A stretch of 64,000 nucleotides of DNA from Roseateles koreensis (GTDB taxonomy: Bacteria > Pseudomonadota > Gammaproteobacteria > Burkholderiales > Burkholderiaceae_C). Below the pieces are notes generated by a model. It was not told the DNA's origin. It saw only the letters and a program-made list of their open reading frames with translations, and did no database searches. This document shows positions 42,075-51,222 of the stretch, piece by piece. The position numbers and the translations under genes were made by a program. The stretch covers positions 85,922 through 149,921 of the forward strand of contig NZ_JAQQXS010000014.1 in the NCBI RefSeq assembly GCF_028595305.1, in the 5' to 3' direction. Each line of letters opens with the position of its first letter. The first letter of the stretch is position 1.

Positions 42075-42644
42075 TCAGGCGCGAAACTTGGCGCGAAACA
42101 GCTCGGGGATGCTCATTTCACGCGGTCCAGGGCGCAATTCAAACGATTGCCCGGCTTGCAGCGTGCCGGGCGTCTTGACGGCCAGATAAAAGCCGCACCA
42201 ACCGCTTTGCCCCATCAGCTTGACGGCCTGGTTGAAGCCCATCACCGCATTGAACTTGAAGCAGGGAAAGCGCGGCTCGCTCACCACCAGCGCACAGTTG
42301 GGGAATTGCAGCACATCGCCGATCCAGACCTGGTTTTCCAGCAGTCCGCTGAGGGTCAGGTTCTCGCCCATGGCGCCGTGAGCCAGGGGTGCGTCGGGTG
42401 CGGCCACCTTGGCCTGCGCACGCACCGTCTGCCAAAAGGCGTAATGCTCGGCCGGGTAGGCATACACCGCCTTGCTCAGGCCGCCATGCACGCTGAGGTC
42501 GGCCTGCTCGTCACCCGCCAGGCCCAGCGCCTCGACACGCAGCGGACCTGGCTGTGCGGTCTTGCGGATGCCGCTGGGTACGCTTTGCCCTCCCGGGATG
42601 GGCAGCGGCTGGGCAAGGGCGGTGTTGAGGCTGAGCAGTTTCAT
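42075..42644 (-). CDS. MOSC domain protein (YiiM-like)
   Basis: A 189-residue protein of the MOSC superfamily. LAGDEQADLSVHGGLSKAVYAYPAEHYAFW is the family core, followed by MGENLTLSGLLENQVWIGDVLQ and the conserved cysteine in EPRFPCFKFN. MOSC proteins bind or transfer the sulfur of molybdenum cofactor; YiiM-type proteins help reduce N-hydroxylated compounds. It neighbours a molybdopterin nitrate reductase, which may be coincidence. Confidence 0.88.
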   Translation of the reverse strand: MKLLSLNTALAQPLPIPGGQSVPSGIRKTAQPGPLRVEALGLAGDEQADLSVHGGLSKAVYAYPAEHYAFWQTVRAQAKVAAPDAPLAHGAMGENLTLSGLLENQVWIGDVLQFPNCALVVSEPRFPCFKFNAVMGFNQAVKLMGQSGWCGFYLAVKTPGTLQAGQSFELRPGPREMSIPELFRAKFRA

Positions 42645-42715
42645 GCGCGGAGTTTAGCGAGCGCTGAGCGGGCAAGCCGGATCCTGCCACCCCAAAGTTA
42701 GGCCCCTCTGACTTT

Positions 42716-43528
42716 TCAAGCGCGCCAGGCCTGCGGCATTTCCAGCGTCTGGATTTCGTTCAGCGTGTGAGCCATGTTCACCACTGGGCCGATGACGAGA
42801 ATGGCAGGGCTGCTGATGGCCTCGCGGCGCAAGGTGGCAGGCAGTTCAGCCAGGGTGCAGATCACTGAGCGCTGCTGCAAGGTGTGGGTGGCAGAAATGG
42901 CGGCGGCGGGCGTATCGAGCGGCAGGCCACCGTCTTCACTCAGGGCGGCCACGAGGCTTTCGACCCGCGCAAGGCCCATATAGATCACCAGCGTCAGGCC
43001 GCTGCGTGCCAGGGCATGCCAGTTGGGACCCGTCGGGGCATTTGGGCCATTCTGGCCCGTGCCTGCCTGTGCATCCTCGCGGTTATGACCGGTGACGAAG
43101 GCTACGCCGGGCGCGTGGCGCCGGTCGGTTACCGGGATGCCGATGCTGGCGGGTGCGGCGATGCCGGCCGTCAGGCCGCTCACCACTTCCACCGTGATGC
43201 CGGCGGCGCGCAGGGCGTCCATCTCCTCGCCACCGCGGCCGAACACAAAGGGGTCGCCGCCCTTGAGGCGTACCACGTTCAGCCCCGCCGAGGCTTCGCG
43301 GATCATCAGTTCATGGATGAAGCGCTGCTCGGTAGACACGCACCCGCCGCGCTTGCCCACGTAGACGATGCGGGCCCCCGGCTTCACCAAGGCCAGCACG
43401 CGGGCGTCCACCAGATCGTCGCTGAGCACCACGTCGGCGGCCTGCAGCCGGTGCAGGGCGCGCACGGTCAGCAATTCTGGGTCGCCGGGGCCTGCACCCA
43501 CCAGACTGATTGGGCCGATCTTGTTCAT
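42716..43528 (-). CDS. cobA: Uroporphyrinogen-III C-methyltransferase (siroheme synthesis)
   Basis: A 270-residue SAM-dependent methyltransferase that makes precorrin-2, the precursor of siroheme. Landmarks: LVGAGPGDPELLTVRAL, VLSDDLVDARVL, YVGKRGG, VRLKGGDPFVFGRGGEE, VSGLTAGIAAPASIGIPVTDR and VIYMGLA. Nitrite reductase NirB needs siroheme, so its place as last gene of nirB-nirD-nasA-cobA makes sense. Overlaps the nasA stop by ATGA. An insert after the FVTGH motif (about 20 Gly/Asn/Pro-rich residues) is unusual. Confidence 0.95.
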   Translation of the reverse strand: MNKIGPISLVGAGPGDPELLTVRALHRLQAADVVLSDDLVDARVLALVKPGARIVYVGKRGGCVSTEQRFIHELMIREASAGLNVVRLKGGDPFVFGRGGEEMDALRAAGITVEVVSGLTAGIAAPASIGIPVTDRRHAPGVAFVTGHNREDAQAGTGQNGPNAPTGPNWHALARSGLTLVIYMGLARVESLVAALSEDGGLPLDTPAAAISATHTLQQRSVICTLAELPATLRREAISSPAILVIGPVVNMAHTLNEIQTLEMPQAWRA

Positions 43529-46371
43529 GGCATCACCTTTTCGAGACAGGGGGTTTGGGTTTCAAGACGGCGCAGCGTGGGCAGGCAGGAGCCGCATTGG
43601 GTGCCGCAGCGCAGGGTGTCTTGCAAAGCTTGCAGGCGCACTTGCTGCGAGCCTGGGGTTTGCTTGAGCTGTGCGCAGATGCGGGCTTCCGACACGTCCA
43701 GGCAGTTGCAGATTTGGGGGCTGCGGGCGGCGCTCTGGGTGTTGGCCGCCATCGGGTGCGGCGACAGCAGTTGGGCGCCCAGGGCCGCCACAGGTGAGGC
43801 GTCGCGCCACAGGTTCAGCAGCCAGGCGCCGGCTTCGGCCTCGCCCACCAGTAGCAGGGCGCGCAGGCGAGCGTCGGGGCCGGCCTTGTCCAGGCCAAGG
43901 CTGCGGCTGCGCCCGCGCTGGGTGTCGGCATAACGCAATACTTGCGCGCCACTCAGGCCTAGCAGCTTGGTCAGCCGGGCCAACAGCTCGGGGGCTGCGG
44001 CCTGGGCGGAGGCCGCTTCAAAGCGCCAGCCTTGTAGGTTGGCGTTGGCGTCGGTACTTGGTGCCGCCACAGGCACGCAGCTGGTGTAGGCGAATTCACC
44101 CATCAGGGCGCGCAGGCCGGCCCGCAGTGTCGCGGCCTCGGTGGGCGCACACCAGATGGCAGCGCTGAGCCGCCAGGGCAGCTCGACACGTTGCACCTGA
44201 ATGGCCGCGAACTTCAGCTCGGGCTGCTTGGAGTCGGGGCAGAAAGCCTTGTTGGTGAGCGCATTCACACCGGCCAAGCGCCGGCCTTGGGCGTCTTGCC
44301 CGGAGACAAATTCTTCACCCCAGTGCATGGGCAGATAGGCCTGGGCGGGGCGTGCATCGGCATCGGCCTGCACTGGCAGGATAAGGCTGCCATGGCGTGA
44401 GCTGACCTGGGCCAAGTCACCGTCTTTGAGGCCGCGCAGCGGCAGGTCTTGGGGATGCAGGCGCAGGGTCGGTGCAGGCTCGTGGCCAAACAGGCGCGGC
44501 ACCACGCCGCTGCGGCTCATGCCGTGCCATTGGTCACGCAGGCGGCCGGTGGTGAGGCTGAGTGGGTAGCGGGCGTCGAGTTTGTCTTGCGGTGCCTTCC
44601 AAGGCTGGGCGATGAAGCGGGCGCGGCCATTCGGGGTGGCGAAGTGGCCGTCTTCGTAAAGCCGTTGGGCGCCTTGCGCGGCGCCGGCCGGGAAGGGCCA
44701 TTGCTGCGGCCCGCTTTGGTCGAGCAGGGCATAGCTGAGGCCGCCGATGTCGAGGTCGCGGCCCACGGTGGCGGCGCGGTGCTCCAGCCAGAGGTCTTCA
44801 GCCGTTTCGTAGGTGAACATCGGACGGGCAGCTTGCTTCAGCATAGGCTCCAGCAGACGAGCGACGTCGCGCACGATCTGCCAGTCGGGCCGCGCCTCGC
44901 CGGGCGGGGCGATGGCGGCGCGCACGCGGCTGATGCGCCGCTCGCTGTTGGTGACGGTGCCTTCCTTTTCGCCCCAGGTGGCGGCGGGCAGCAGCACATC
45001 GGCATAGGCGGCGGTGGCGGTGTCGGCAAAGGCTTCTTGCAGGATCACCAACTCGCAGCGCTCCAGCGCGCGCCGCACCAGGGCTTGGTCGGGCAGGGAT
45101 TGGGCGGGGTTGGTGCAGGCAATCCACAGTACCTTGATGTCACCGGCGGCGGCGGCTTCAAACAGCTCCACCGCAGTCTTGCCGGGGGTGGCGGGCAGGG
45201 CGTCAACGCCCCACAGGCGGGCCACTTCGGCGCGGTCGTCGGCCAAGTTGGGGTCGCGGTGGCCGGGCAGCAGGCTGGCCATGCCGCCCACTTCACGCCC
45301 GCCCATGGCATTGGGCTGGCCGGTGAGCGAGAAAGGGCCCGCGCCGGGGCGGCCAATCTGCCCACAGGCCAGGTGCAGATTGATGAGCGCGGTGTTTTTG
45401 GCGCTGCCGCTGGTGCTTTGGTTCAAGCCTTGGCAGTACAGCGAGAGCGTGGCGGGCGATTCGGCAAACCAACGCGCGGCTTTCAGCAGATCAGCCTCTT
45501 GAATGCCGCAGATGCGGGCGGCTTCACGCGGGGTCATGGTGCGCACCAGGGTCTTGAGCGCGTCGAAGCTTGCGCCTTCGGTGTGCTTGGCCATGAAGTC
45601 GCGGTCCAGCCAGCCTTCCCAGATGCAGGCATGCAGCAAGCCGTGGCACAGGGCCACATCGGTGCCGGGCAGGATTTGCAGATGCAGGTCGGCCAAGTCG
45701 GCGCTCTCGGTGCGGCGCGGGTCGACGACGATGATCTTCATCTCCGGCCGCTTGGCCTTGGCGGCTTCTAGGCGGCGGAACAAGATGGGGTGGGCCCAGG
45801 CCGGGTTGGCGCCGGTGATGAACACGCAGTCGGTGTGGTCCAGGTCTTCGTAGCAAGTGGGCGGGGCGTCGCTGCCCAGGCTTTGCTTGTAGCCCACCAC
45901 GGCCGAGCTCATGCACAGGCGCGAGTTGCTGTCGATGTTGTTGGTGCCCAGCAGCCCGCGTGCCAGCTTGTTGAAGGCTTGGTAGTCTTCGGTCAGCAGT
46001 TGGCCGGAGATGTAGAGGCCGATGGCGTCGGGCCCGTGCTGGGCATGCACTGCGGCAATACGCTGCGCCAACTGCTGATGGGTTTGGGCCCAGCTCAGCG
46101 GCTCGGCTGCGGCGCCGCGTGCGGGCCGCCAGGCGGGCTGCAGCAGGCGACGGGTTTGGCGCACCAGCGGGGTGGCGGTGAGATGCAGGGTCGAGCCCTT
46201 GCTGCACAGGCGGCCGAAGTTGGCGGGGTGATCGGGGTCGCCGCGCACGCCCACGATTTCGCCCTGACTGGTGTCGTCGCCCGTGCTATCAATGATCACC
46301 CCACAGCCCACCCCACAGTACGGGCAGGTGGAGCGGGTGGATCGAGTTTGAACCTGAACCTTGTCCATCAT
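43525..46371 (-). CDS. nasA: Assimilatory nitrate reductase catalytic subunit
   Basis: A 948-residue molybdopterin enzyme that reduces nitrate to nitrite in the cytoplasm. The N-terminal [4Fe-4S] site is STCPYCGVGCGV with LCSKGS. Molybdopterin-binding landmarks include SNSRLCMSSAVVGYKQSLG, GLNQSTSGSAKNTALINLHLACG, GREVGG and TTGRLRDQWHGMSRSG. The last 60 residues add a BFD-like [2Fe-2S] domain (ICNCLDVSE, then CGTQCGSC), as in NasA-type enzymes that take electrons directly. No signal peptide, so it is cytoplasmic. In Pseudomonas the homologue is called NasC. The start is the ATG at 46371, 8 bases after nirD. Confidence 0.95.
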   Translation of the reverse strand: MMDKVQVQTRSTRSTCPYCGVGCGVIIDSTGDDTSQGEIVGVRGDPDHPANFGRLCSKGSTLHLTATPLVRQTRRLLQPAWRPARGAAAEPLSWAQTHQQLAQRIAAVHAQHGPDAIGLYISGQLLTEDYQAFNKLARGLLGTNNIDSNSRLCMSSAVVGYKQSLGSDAPPTCYEDLDHTDCVFITGANPAWAHPILFRRLEAAKAKRPEMKIIVVDPRRTESADLADLHLQILPGTDVALCHGLLHACIWEGWLDRDFMAKHTEGASFDALKTLVRTMTPREAARICGIQEADLLKAARWFAESPATLSLYCQGLNQSTSGSAKNTALINLHLACGQIGRPGAGPFSLTGQPNAMGGREVGGMASLLPGHRDPNLADDRAEVARLWGVDALPATPGKTAVELFEAAAAGDIKVLWIACTNPAQSLPDQALVRRALERCELVILQEAFADTATAAYADVLLPAATWGEKEGTVTNSERRISRVRAAIAPPGEARPDWQIVRDVARLLEPMLKQAARPMFTYETAEDLWLEHRAATVGRDLDIGGLSYALLDQSGPQQWPFPAGAAQGAQRLYEDGHFATPNGRARFIAQPWKAPQDKLDARYPLSLTTGRLRDQWHGMSRSGVVPRLFGHEPAPTLRLHPQDLPLRGLKDGDLAQVSSRHGSLILPVQADADARPAQAYLPMHWGEEFVSGQDAQGRRLAGVNALTNKAFCPDSKQPELKFAAIQVQRVELPWRLSAAIWCAPTEAATLRAGLRALMGEFAYTSCVPVAAPSTDANANLQGWRFEAASAQAAAPELLARLTKLLGLSGAQVLRYADTQRGRSRSLGLDKAGPDARLRALLLVGEAEAGAWLLNLWRDASPVAALGAQLLSPHPMAANTQSAARSPQICNCLDVSEARICAQLKQTPGSQQVRLQALQDTLRCGTQCGSCLPTLRRLETQTPCLEKVMP

Positions 46372-46379
46372 GTGCAAAC

Positions 46380-46760
46380 TCAGGCGGCGCGCGTGCAGGG
46401 GCCGGCCTGCAGGGGGGCGAAATTCAAGCCCACCGTGGCCAGTTGCTGCGGGTCTAGATAGATCACGCCGTCTTCCAGGTGCACGTCGAAGCGGGCGGCG
46501 CAGCCTTCATCGGGCGCTGCGGCTTGGCCGCTTTCCAGCGCAATGGTCCAACTGTGCAGCGGGCAGGCCACTGAGTGGCCGAACACCAGGCCTTGGCTCA
46601 GCGGGCCGCCTTTGTGGGGGCAGCGGTCGAGCAGGGCGAAAACCTTGTCGTCGGCGGCGCGGAACACCGCCACATCCGGCCCCTGTGCGCGTTTGACACG
46701 GCGCGCGCCCAGGGTGGGGATGTCTTCAAGGCTGCAGATTTTTGTCCAGGAGGTGCTCAT
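46380..46760 (-). CDS. nirD: Nitrite reductase small subunit (Rieske type)
   Basis: A 126-residue partner of NirB. The Rieske [2Fe-2S] ligand pattern is intact: CPHKGGPLSQG and then CPLHSW, so it should bind a cluster. In E. coli NirD these ligands are lost. It lies 94 bases after nirB and just before nasA in the same operon. Confidence 0.94.
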   Translation of the reverse strand: MSTSWTKICSLEDIPTLGARRVKRAQGPDVAVFRAADDKVFALLDRCPHKGGPLSQGLVFGHSVACPLHSWTIALESGQAAAPDEGCAARFDVHLEDGVIYLDPQQLATVGLNFAPLQAGPCTRAA

Positions 46761-46854
46761 GATCGGGGGGTCTCAAAAATAGGTGTCAGTGGCGCGGGTG
46801 TGCTGAAGTGCTGGTGCGCTAATACGTTAGGTGGGCTGATCCAGCATGCGGATC

Positions 46855-49281
46855 TCAGACCGGCACAAACTGCCGCAGGTCGACCTTGGCCTTGGCGTGC
46901 TCGAACCAGGGGTCCGGCTCGCCCGACAGCGCGAACTGCAGCTCGGCCCACAGCGCGCGCCGGCGCTCGTGGTCATCGAGGATGCGGGCTTTCACATAGT
47001 CCATGCCTACGCGCGCCAGGTAATGCACCGTGCGCTCCAGATACCAGCCCTCCGTGCGGTACAGCTGCATGAAGGCGCCGGTGTACTCCATCACCTCCTC
47101 GGCGGTCTTGAGCTTGACGAAGAACTCGGCCACCTCGGTCTTGATGCCGCCGTTGCCGCCGATGTAAAGCTCCCAGCCGCTGTCCACGCCGATGATGCCC
47201 ACGTCTTTGATGCCCGCCTCGGCGCAGTTGCGCGGGCAGCCCGACACCGCGAACTTGACCTTGTGCGGCGCGTACATGCGCCACATCGCACGCTCCAGGT
47301 CTTTGCCCATCTGCGTGCTGTCTTGCGTGCCCATTCGGCACCACTCGCTGCCCACGCAGGTTTTCACCGTGCGCAGGGCCTTGGCGTAGGCGTGGCCCGA
47401 GGGCATGCCGATGTCGGCCCAGACGGCGGGCAAGTCTTCTTTCTTCACGCCCAGCAGGTCGATGCGCTGGCCGCCGGTGACTTTGACGGTGGGGATCTTG
47501 TACTTGTCCACCGCATTGGCGATGCGGCGCAGCTCGTCCGCCGTGGTCTCGCCGCCCCACATGCGCGGAATGACGGAGTAGGTGCCGTCCTTCTGGATGT
47601 TGGCGTGGGCGCGCTCGTTGATGGGGCGCGATTGCGGATCGTCCTGCGCCTCTTTGGGCCAAGTGGAGATCAGGTAGTAGTTCAGCGCAGGGCGGCAGGT
47701 GGCGCAGCCGTTGGGGGTCTTCCAACCCAGCGCGGTGTAGAGCGTTGGCAGGCTGACAAGGTGTTCGTTGCGGATGGCGTCACGCACGTCCTGGTGGCTC
47801 ATGTCGGTGCAGGCGCACACGGCCTTTTTCTTGGGCGAGGCAGAGTAATCGCCGCCGGCGGTGAACATCAACAACTGCTCCACCAAACCGGTGCAGGAGC
47901 CGCAAGACGCGCTGGCCTTGGTGTGCTTGCGCACCTCATCCAGTGTGAACAAACCTTTGTCCTTGATGGCCTTGCAGATGGTGCCCTTGGTGACGCCGTT
48001 GCAGCCGCACACCTCGTCGCTGTCGGCCATTGCAGCGGCCTTGTTGTGGCCCTGGTGGCCGACATCGCCGATATTGGATTCACCGAACATCAGCTTGTCG
48101 CGGATGTCATGCACCTTGCGCCCCTCGCGCAGCAGCTTGAAGTACCAGGAGCCATCGACCGTGTCGCCGTAGAGGCAGGCGCCGATCAACTGGTCGTTCT
48201 TGATCACCAGCTTTTTGTACACGCCAGCGAAGGGGTCGCTCATGACGATTTCTTCGCACCCGTCGCCCCCCATGAAGTCGCCGGCGGAGAACAGGTCAAT
48301 GCCCGTCACCTTCAGCTTGGTGCTGGTTTGCGAGCCCTGATAGCGCCCGATGCCGAACTGCGCCAGATGGGTGGCGCAGACCTTGGCCTGCTCAAACAGC
48401 GGCGCCACCAGGCCGTAGGCAATGCCGCGGTGGGCGGCGCACTCGCCCACCGCATAGATGCGCGGGTCGGTGACGGTCTGCAGGGTGTCGCTGACGACGA
48501 TGCCGCGGCTGCAATGCAGGCCTGCGCTTTCGGCCAAGGTGGTGTTGGGGCGGATGCCGGCGGCCATCACCACCAAGTCGGCGGGCACTTCAGTGCCATC
48601 TTTGAATTGCACGGCCATCACCCGGCCGTCTTTGCCACCAATCAGGGCCTGGGTCTGCGCGCCCAGCATGAAGCGCAGGCCGCGTGCTTGCAGGCTTTGG
48701 CGCAGCAAGTCGCCGGCGGCGTCGTCCAGCTGGCGCTCCATCAACCAGCCGGCAATGTGCACCACCGTCACCTGCATGCCCCGTAGCATGAGACCGTTAG
48801 CAGCCTCCAGCCCCAACAGGCCGCCGCCGATGACCACAGCGTGCTGGTACTTGGTGGCGGCGTCGATCATGGCGTTGGTGTCGGCAATGTCGCGGTAGGC
48901 GATCACGCCTTCCAGCTCCTTGCCGGGCACGGGCAGGATGAAGGGGCTGGAGCCGGTGGCGATCAGCAAACGGTCGTACTCAGCCTCGGTGCCGTCGGCG
49001 GCGATGACCTTGCGGCGCTGCCGGTCGATCTGGGTGATGGTCTTGCCCAGGTGCAGGGTGATGCCGTTGTCGGCATACCAGTCGAGCGGATTGAGCACGA
49101 TCTCGTCGAGGGTCTGCTCGCCAGCCAGCACGGGGCTGAGCAGGATGCGGTTGTAGTTGGGGTGCGGTTCGGCGCCGAAGACCGTGATGTCGTACAGGTC
49201 GGGCGTTATCTTCAGCAACTCTTCCAGAGTGCGGACGCCGGCCATGCCGTTACCGATCAAAACAAGCTTTAGCTTTTTCAT
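46855..49281 (-). CDS. nirB: NADH-dependent nitrite reductase large subunit
   Basis: An 808-residue flavo-hemoprotein that reduces nitrite to ammonium. An N-terminal FAD/NAD domain (LVLIGNGMAGVRTLEELL, LLIATGSSPFILPVPG, VVIGGGLLGLEAANGL), a BFD-like [2Fe-2S] module (CGCNGVTKGTIC, CGSCTG) and a second module (CACTDMSHQDVRDAI) are followed by the siroheme/[4Fe-4S] reductase domain, with ligand cysteines in CVGSEWC and GCPRNCAEAG. First gene of nirB-nirD-nasA-cobA. The ATG at 49281 follows GGAG by nine bases. Confidence 0.97.
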   Translation of the reverse strand: MKKLKLVLIGNGMAGVRTLEELLKITPDLYDITVFGAEPHPNYNRILLSPVLAGEQTLDEIVLNPLDWYADNGITLHLGKTITQIDRQRRKVIAADGTEAEYDRLLIATGSSPFILPVPGKELEGVIAYRDIADTNAMIDAATKYQHAVVIGGGLLGLEAANGLMLRGMQVTVVHIAGWLMERQLDDAAGDLLRQSLQARGLRFMLGAQTQALIGGKDGRVMAVQFKDGTEVPADLVVMAAGIRPNTTLAESAGLHCSRGIVVSDTLQTVTDPRIYAVGECAAHRGIAYGLVAPLFEQAKVCATHLAQFGIGRYQGSQTSTKLKVTGIDLFSAGDFMGGDGCEEIVMSDPFAGVYKKLVIKNDQLIGACLYGDTVDGSWYFKLLREGRKVHDIRDKLMFGESNIGDVGHQGHNKAAAMADSDEVCGCNGVTKGTICKAIKDKGLFTLDEVRKHTKASASCGSCTGLVEQLLMFTAGGDYSASPKKKAVCACTDMSHQDVRDAIRNEHLVSLPTLYTALGWKTPNGCATCRPALNYYLISTWPKEAQDDPQSRPINERAHANIQKDGTYSVIPRMWGGETTADELRRIANAVDKYKIPTVKVTGGQRIDLLGVKKEDLPAVWADIGMPSGHAYAKALRTVKTCVGSEWCRMGTQDSTQMGKDLERAMWRMYAPHKVKFAVSGCPRNCAEAGIKDVGIIGVDSGWELYIGGNGGIKTEVAEFFVKLKTAEEVMEYTGAFMQLYRTEGWYLERTVHYLARVGMDYVKARILDDHERRRALWAELQFALSGEPDPWFEHAKAKVDLRQFVPV

Positions 49282-49308
49282 GTCAGGGTCTCCAGTCGAG
49301 CAGATAAA

Positions 49309-49325
49309 CGCAAGGTGCGTGCCAA
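49309..49325 (-). promoter_or_regulatory. Sigma-54 promoter of nirB-nirD-nasA-cobA
   Basis: TTGGCACGCACCTTGCG on the minus strand fits the sigma-54 consensus (TTGGCACG, four bases, TTGCW) except for the last base. Ten bases separate the GG and GC. This places the start of transcription near 49298, only 17 bases before the nirB ATG, leaving no room for a leader attenuator. Confidence 0.85.
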
Positions 49326-49388
49326 GCCGGTGCACACCCTGCACGGGGCTGTCGCACCAAGTTGGGGTTGGATTGAGCCCACAGTGGT

Positions 49389-49402
49389 GGCAGTTTTTGT
49401 GC
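49389..49402 (+). promoter_or_regulatory. Weak sigma-54-like site before the kinase-phosphatase gene
   Basis: GG-N10-GC spacing in TGGCAGTTTTTGTGC, 20 bases before the ATG. Two core positions differ from consensus (G for C in the -24 element, G for T in the -12 element). Position is plausible, strength doubtful. Confidence 0.35.
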
Positions 49403-49421
49403 GGCTGCGGGCTGAGGGCTC

Positions 49422-51176
49422 ATGACAATCGCCGCCATGAGTTTTGACATCGTCATGGGATTGGCCAGTTCCCGAGGCCGCCGGGAAGGCAACGAAGATT
49501 TCGCCGCCGTGATGCAACCCGAGACGCAGGACCGTGAGCGGGGCTGGATTGCAGCGCTGGCCGACGGCGTGTCGGGGCAAGCCGGCTTGGGCGAGGATTC
49601 GGGCGGCGGCGGGGGGCGCATGGCGGCGCAGACCACGGTCACTAGTTTGGTGCGCGATTACTTCGCGGTGCCTGTGGCTTGGGACACCACGGTTGCGCTG
49701 GACCGCCTGATCCGTGCCCAGAATGCCTGGCTGGCCGACCACAACCGGCGCGGCGGCGGCACGGGCACCGCGCTGACGACACTGAGTGCGGTGGTTTTGC
49801 GCGGCCACAGCTACACGCTGGCACATGTTGGCGACAGCCGTGTCTGCCTGCTGCGTGGCGATGAATGCACCCAGCTCACCCAAGACCACGCGCTGGATCA
49901 AGCCGATTTTTCCCGCCTGACCCGCGCCATTGGCCTGGACGACAGCGTGCGCGTGGACTACATCCAGGGCGAGCTGCGCGCTGGCGATCGCCTCTTGCTG
50001 ACCAGCGACGGCGTGCATGGCGTGCTCAGCCACCGAAAGCTGGCCGCCCTGGCCTTGACGGGCGAGCCGCAGGCTTGCGCCGAGGCGCTGGTGCAGGCCG
50101 CGATTGCCGCCGGTGGCCACGACAACGCCACCGCCTTGTTGCTGGAGGTGAGGGGCCTGGCCAAGGGCCGTTATGAAGATGTGTTGAGCAGCAGCCAGCG
50201 CTTGCCGGTGGCTCCCAAACTGGGCATAGGTGCCACGCTCGACGGCATGGTGATCACCGCTCTGGTGGCCGACAACGGCGTGCACCGGCTCTACCAGGCA
50301 CGTTGCCCCGATGGTCGTTTGGTCGCCATCAAGGCTTTGCACGAGGCGCGTGCCAACGACCCGCAGGAGCGCGCCATGCTGGCGCACGAGGGCTGGCTGG
50401 GCCAGCGCCTGGGTGAAAAACTCTCGGCCACCGAACATGCTGGTTTTGTGCGCGTGCACGAGCTGCACAACCCGAGCGCTTTCTACCTGCTGTTCGACTG
50501 GCATGGCGGGCAGACGCTGGAGCAGTTGATGGCCAGTCAGGGCCGCCCTGGTCTGAGCGAATTTTTGCAAGCCGCAGCCGCCCTGGCGCGTGCCGTGGGC
50601 CGGCTGCACCGTGCCGGCGTGGTGCACCGGGACATCAAGCCCGGCAACTTCCATTGGGGTGACGACGGGCAGTGGCGCCTGCTGGACTTGGGCGTGGCCT
50701 TGTCCGGCCGCGAGCCCGAGGCCTTGCGCGACCTGCACGCCGGCACACCTAGCTACATCAACCCCGAGCAGTGGGAAGACCCCCCCGTGCCCGCCGATGC
50801 CGGTAGCGATCTCTACGCTCTGGGCGTCACGCTGTACCAATGGCTCACCGGCCACCTGCCCTACGGCGAGATCGAGCCCTACCAGCGCGGCCCCTTCCGG
50901 CGCGACCCGCAGGCGCCCTCGCGCCGCCAGCCCAATGTGCCGATCTGGCTGGATCATCTCTTGCTCAAGGCCGTGGCGCGTGAGGCCAAACTGCGCTTCG
51001 AAACGGCGGACGAATTGATGCTGGCGCTGGAGCGCGGCGCCTCGCGGCCGCTGCCGCCGCCCGGCGCCACGCCCCTGGCGCGGCGCGACCCCAAGGCGGT
51101 GCTGCAACTGGGCCTGGGCCTCTCCGTGTTGCTCAACGTCTTGCTGGTCTTCTGGCTGTTGTTCTTGCCGAAGTAG
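49422..51176 (+). CDS. Bifunctional PP2C phosphatase-Ser/Thr kinase, membrane-anchored
   Basis: A 584-residue fusion. Residues 1-245 are a PP2C-type phosphatase (NEDFAAV, ALADGVSG, TLAHVGDSRVCLLR, LLLTSDGVHGVL, GGHDNATALL). Residues 280-545 are a Hanks-type kinase: VAIK lysine, HRDIKPGNF catalytic loop, but DLG in DLGVALSG where DFG is usual, then GTPSYINPEQW. A C-terminal helix (LGLSVLLNVLLVFWLLFL) anchors it. A homologous kinase sits between nirB and the nitrate transporter in Pseudomonas, so the link to nitrate assimilation is conserved; its targets are unknown. The ATG at 49422 follows GAGGG. Confidence 0.92.
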   Translation: MTIAAMSFDIVMGLASSRGRREGNEDFAAVMQPETQDRERGWIAALADGVSGQAGLGEDSGGGGGRMAAQTTVTSLVRDYFAVPVAWDTTVALDRLIRAQNAWLADHNRRGGGTGTALTTLSAVVLRGHSYTLAHVGDSRVCLLRGDECTQLTQDHALDQADFSRLTRAIGLDDSVRVDYIQGELRAGDRLLLTSDGVHGVLSHRKLAALALTGEPQACAEALVQAAIAAGGHDNATALLLEVRGLAKGRYEDVLSSSQRLPVAPKLGIGATLDGMVITALVADNGVHRLYQARCPDGRLVAIKALHEARANDPQERAMLAHEGWLGQRLGEKLSATEHAGFVRVHELHNPSAFYLLFDWHGGQTLEQLMASQGRPGLSEFLQAAAALARAVGRLHRAGVVHRDIKPGNFHWGDDGQWRLLDLGVALSGREPEALRDLHAGTPSYINPEQWEDPPVPADAGSDLYALGVTLYQWLTGHLPYGEIEPYQRGPFRRDPQAPSRRQPNVPIWLDHLLLKAVAREAKLRFETADELMLALERGASRPLPPPGATPLARRDPKAVLQLGLGLSVLLNVLLVFWLLFLPK

Positions 51177-51222
51177 GCGGGCGGCTTCAGGTTGCATGGG
51201 GTCGGCCCTCAGCGTTTAACGC

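Noticed and set aside
49314..49358. Nested stem region upstream of nirB considered as an RNA leader structure
   Set aside because: The sigma-54 site at 49309-49325 puts the transcription start downstream of it (near 49298), so it is not transcribed with nirB.
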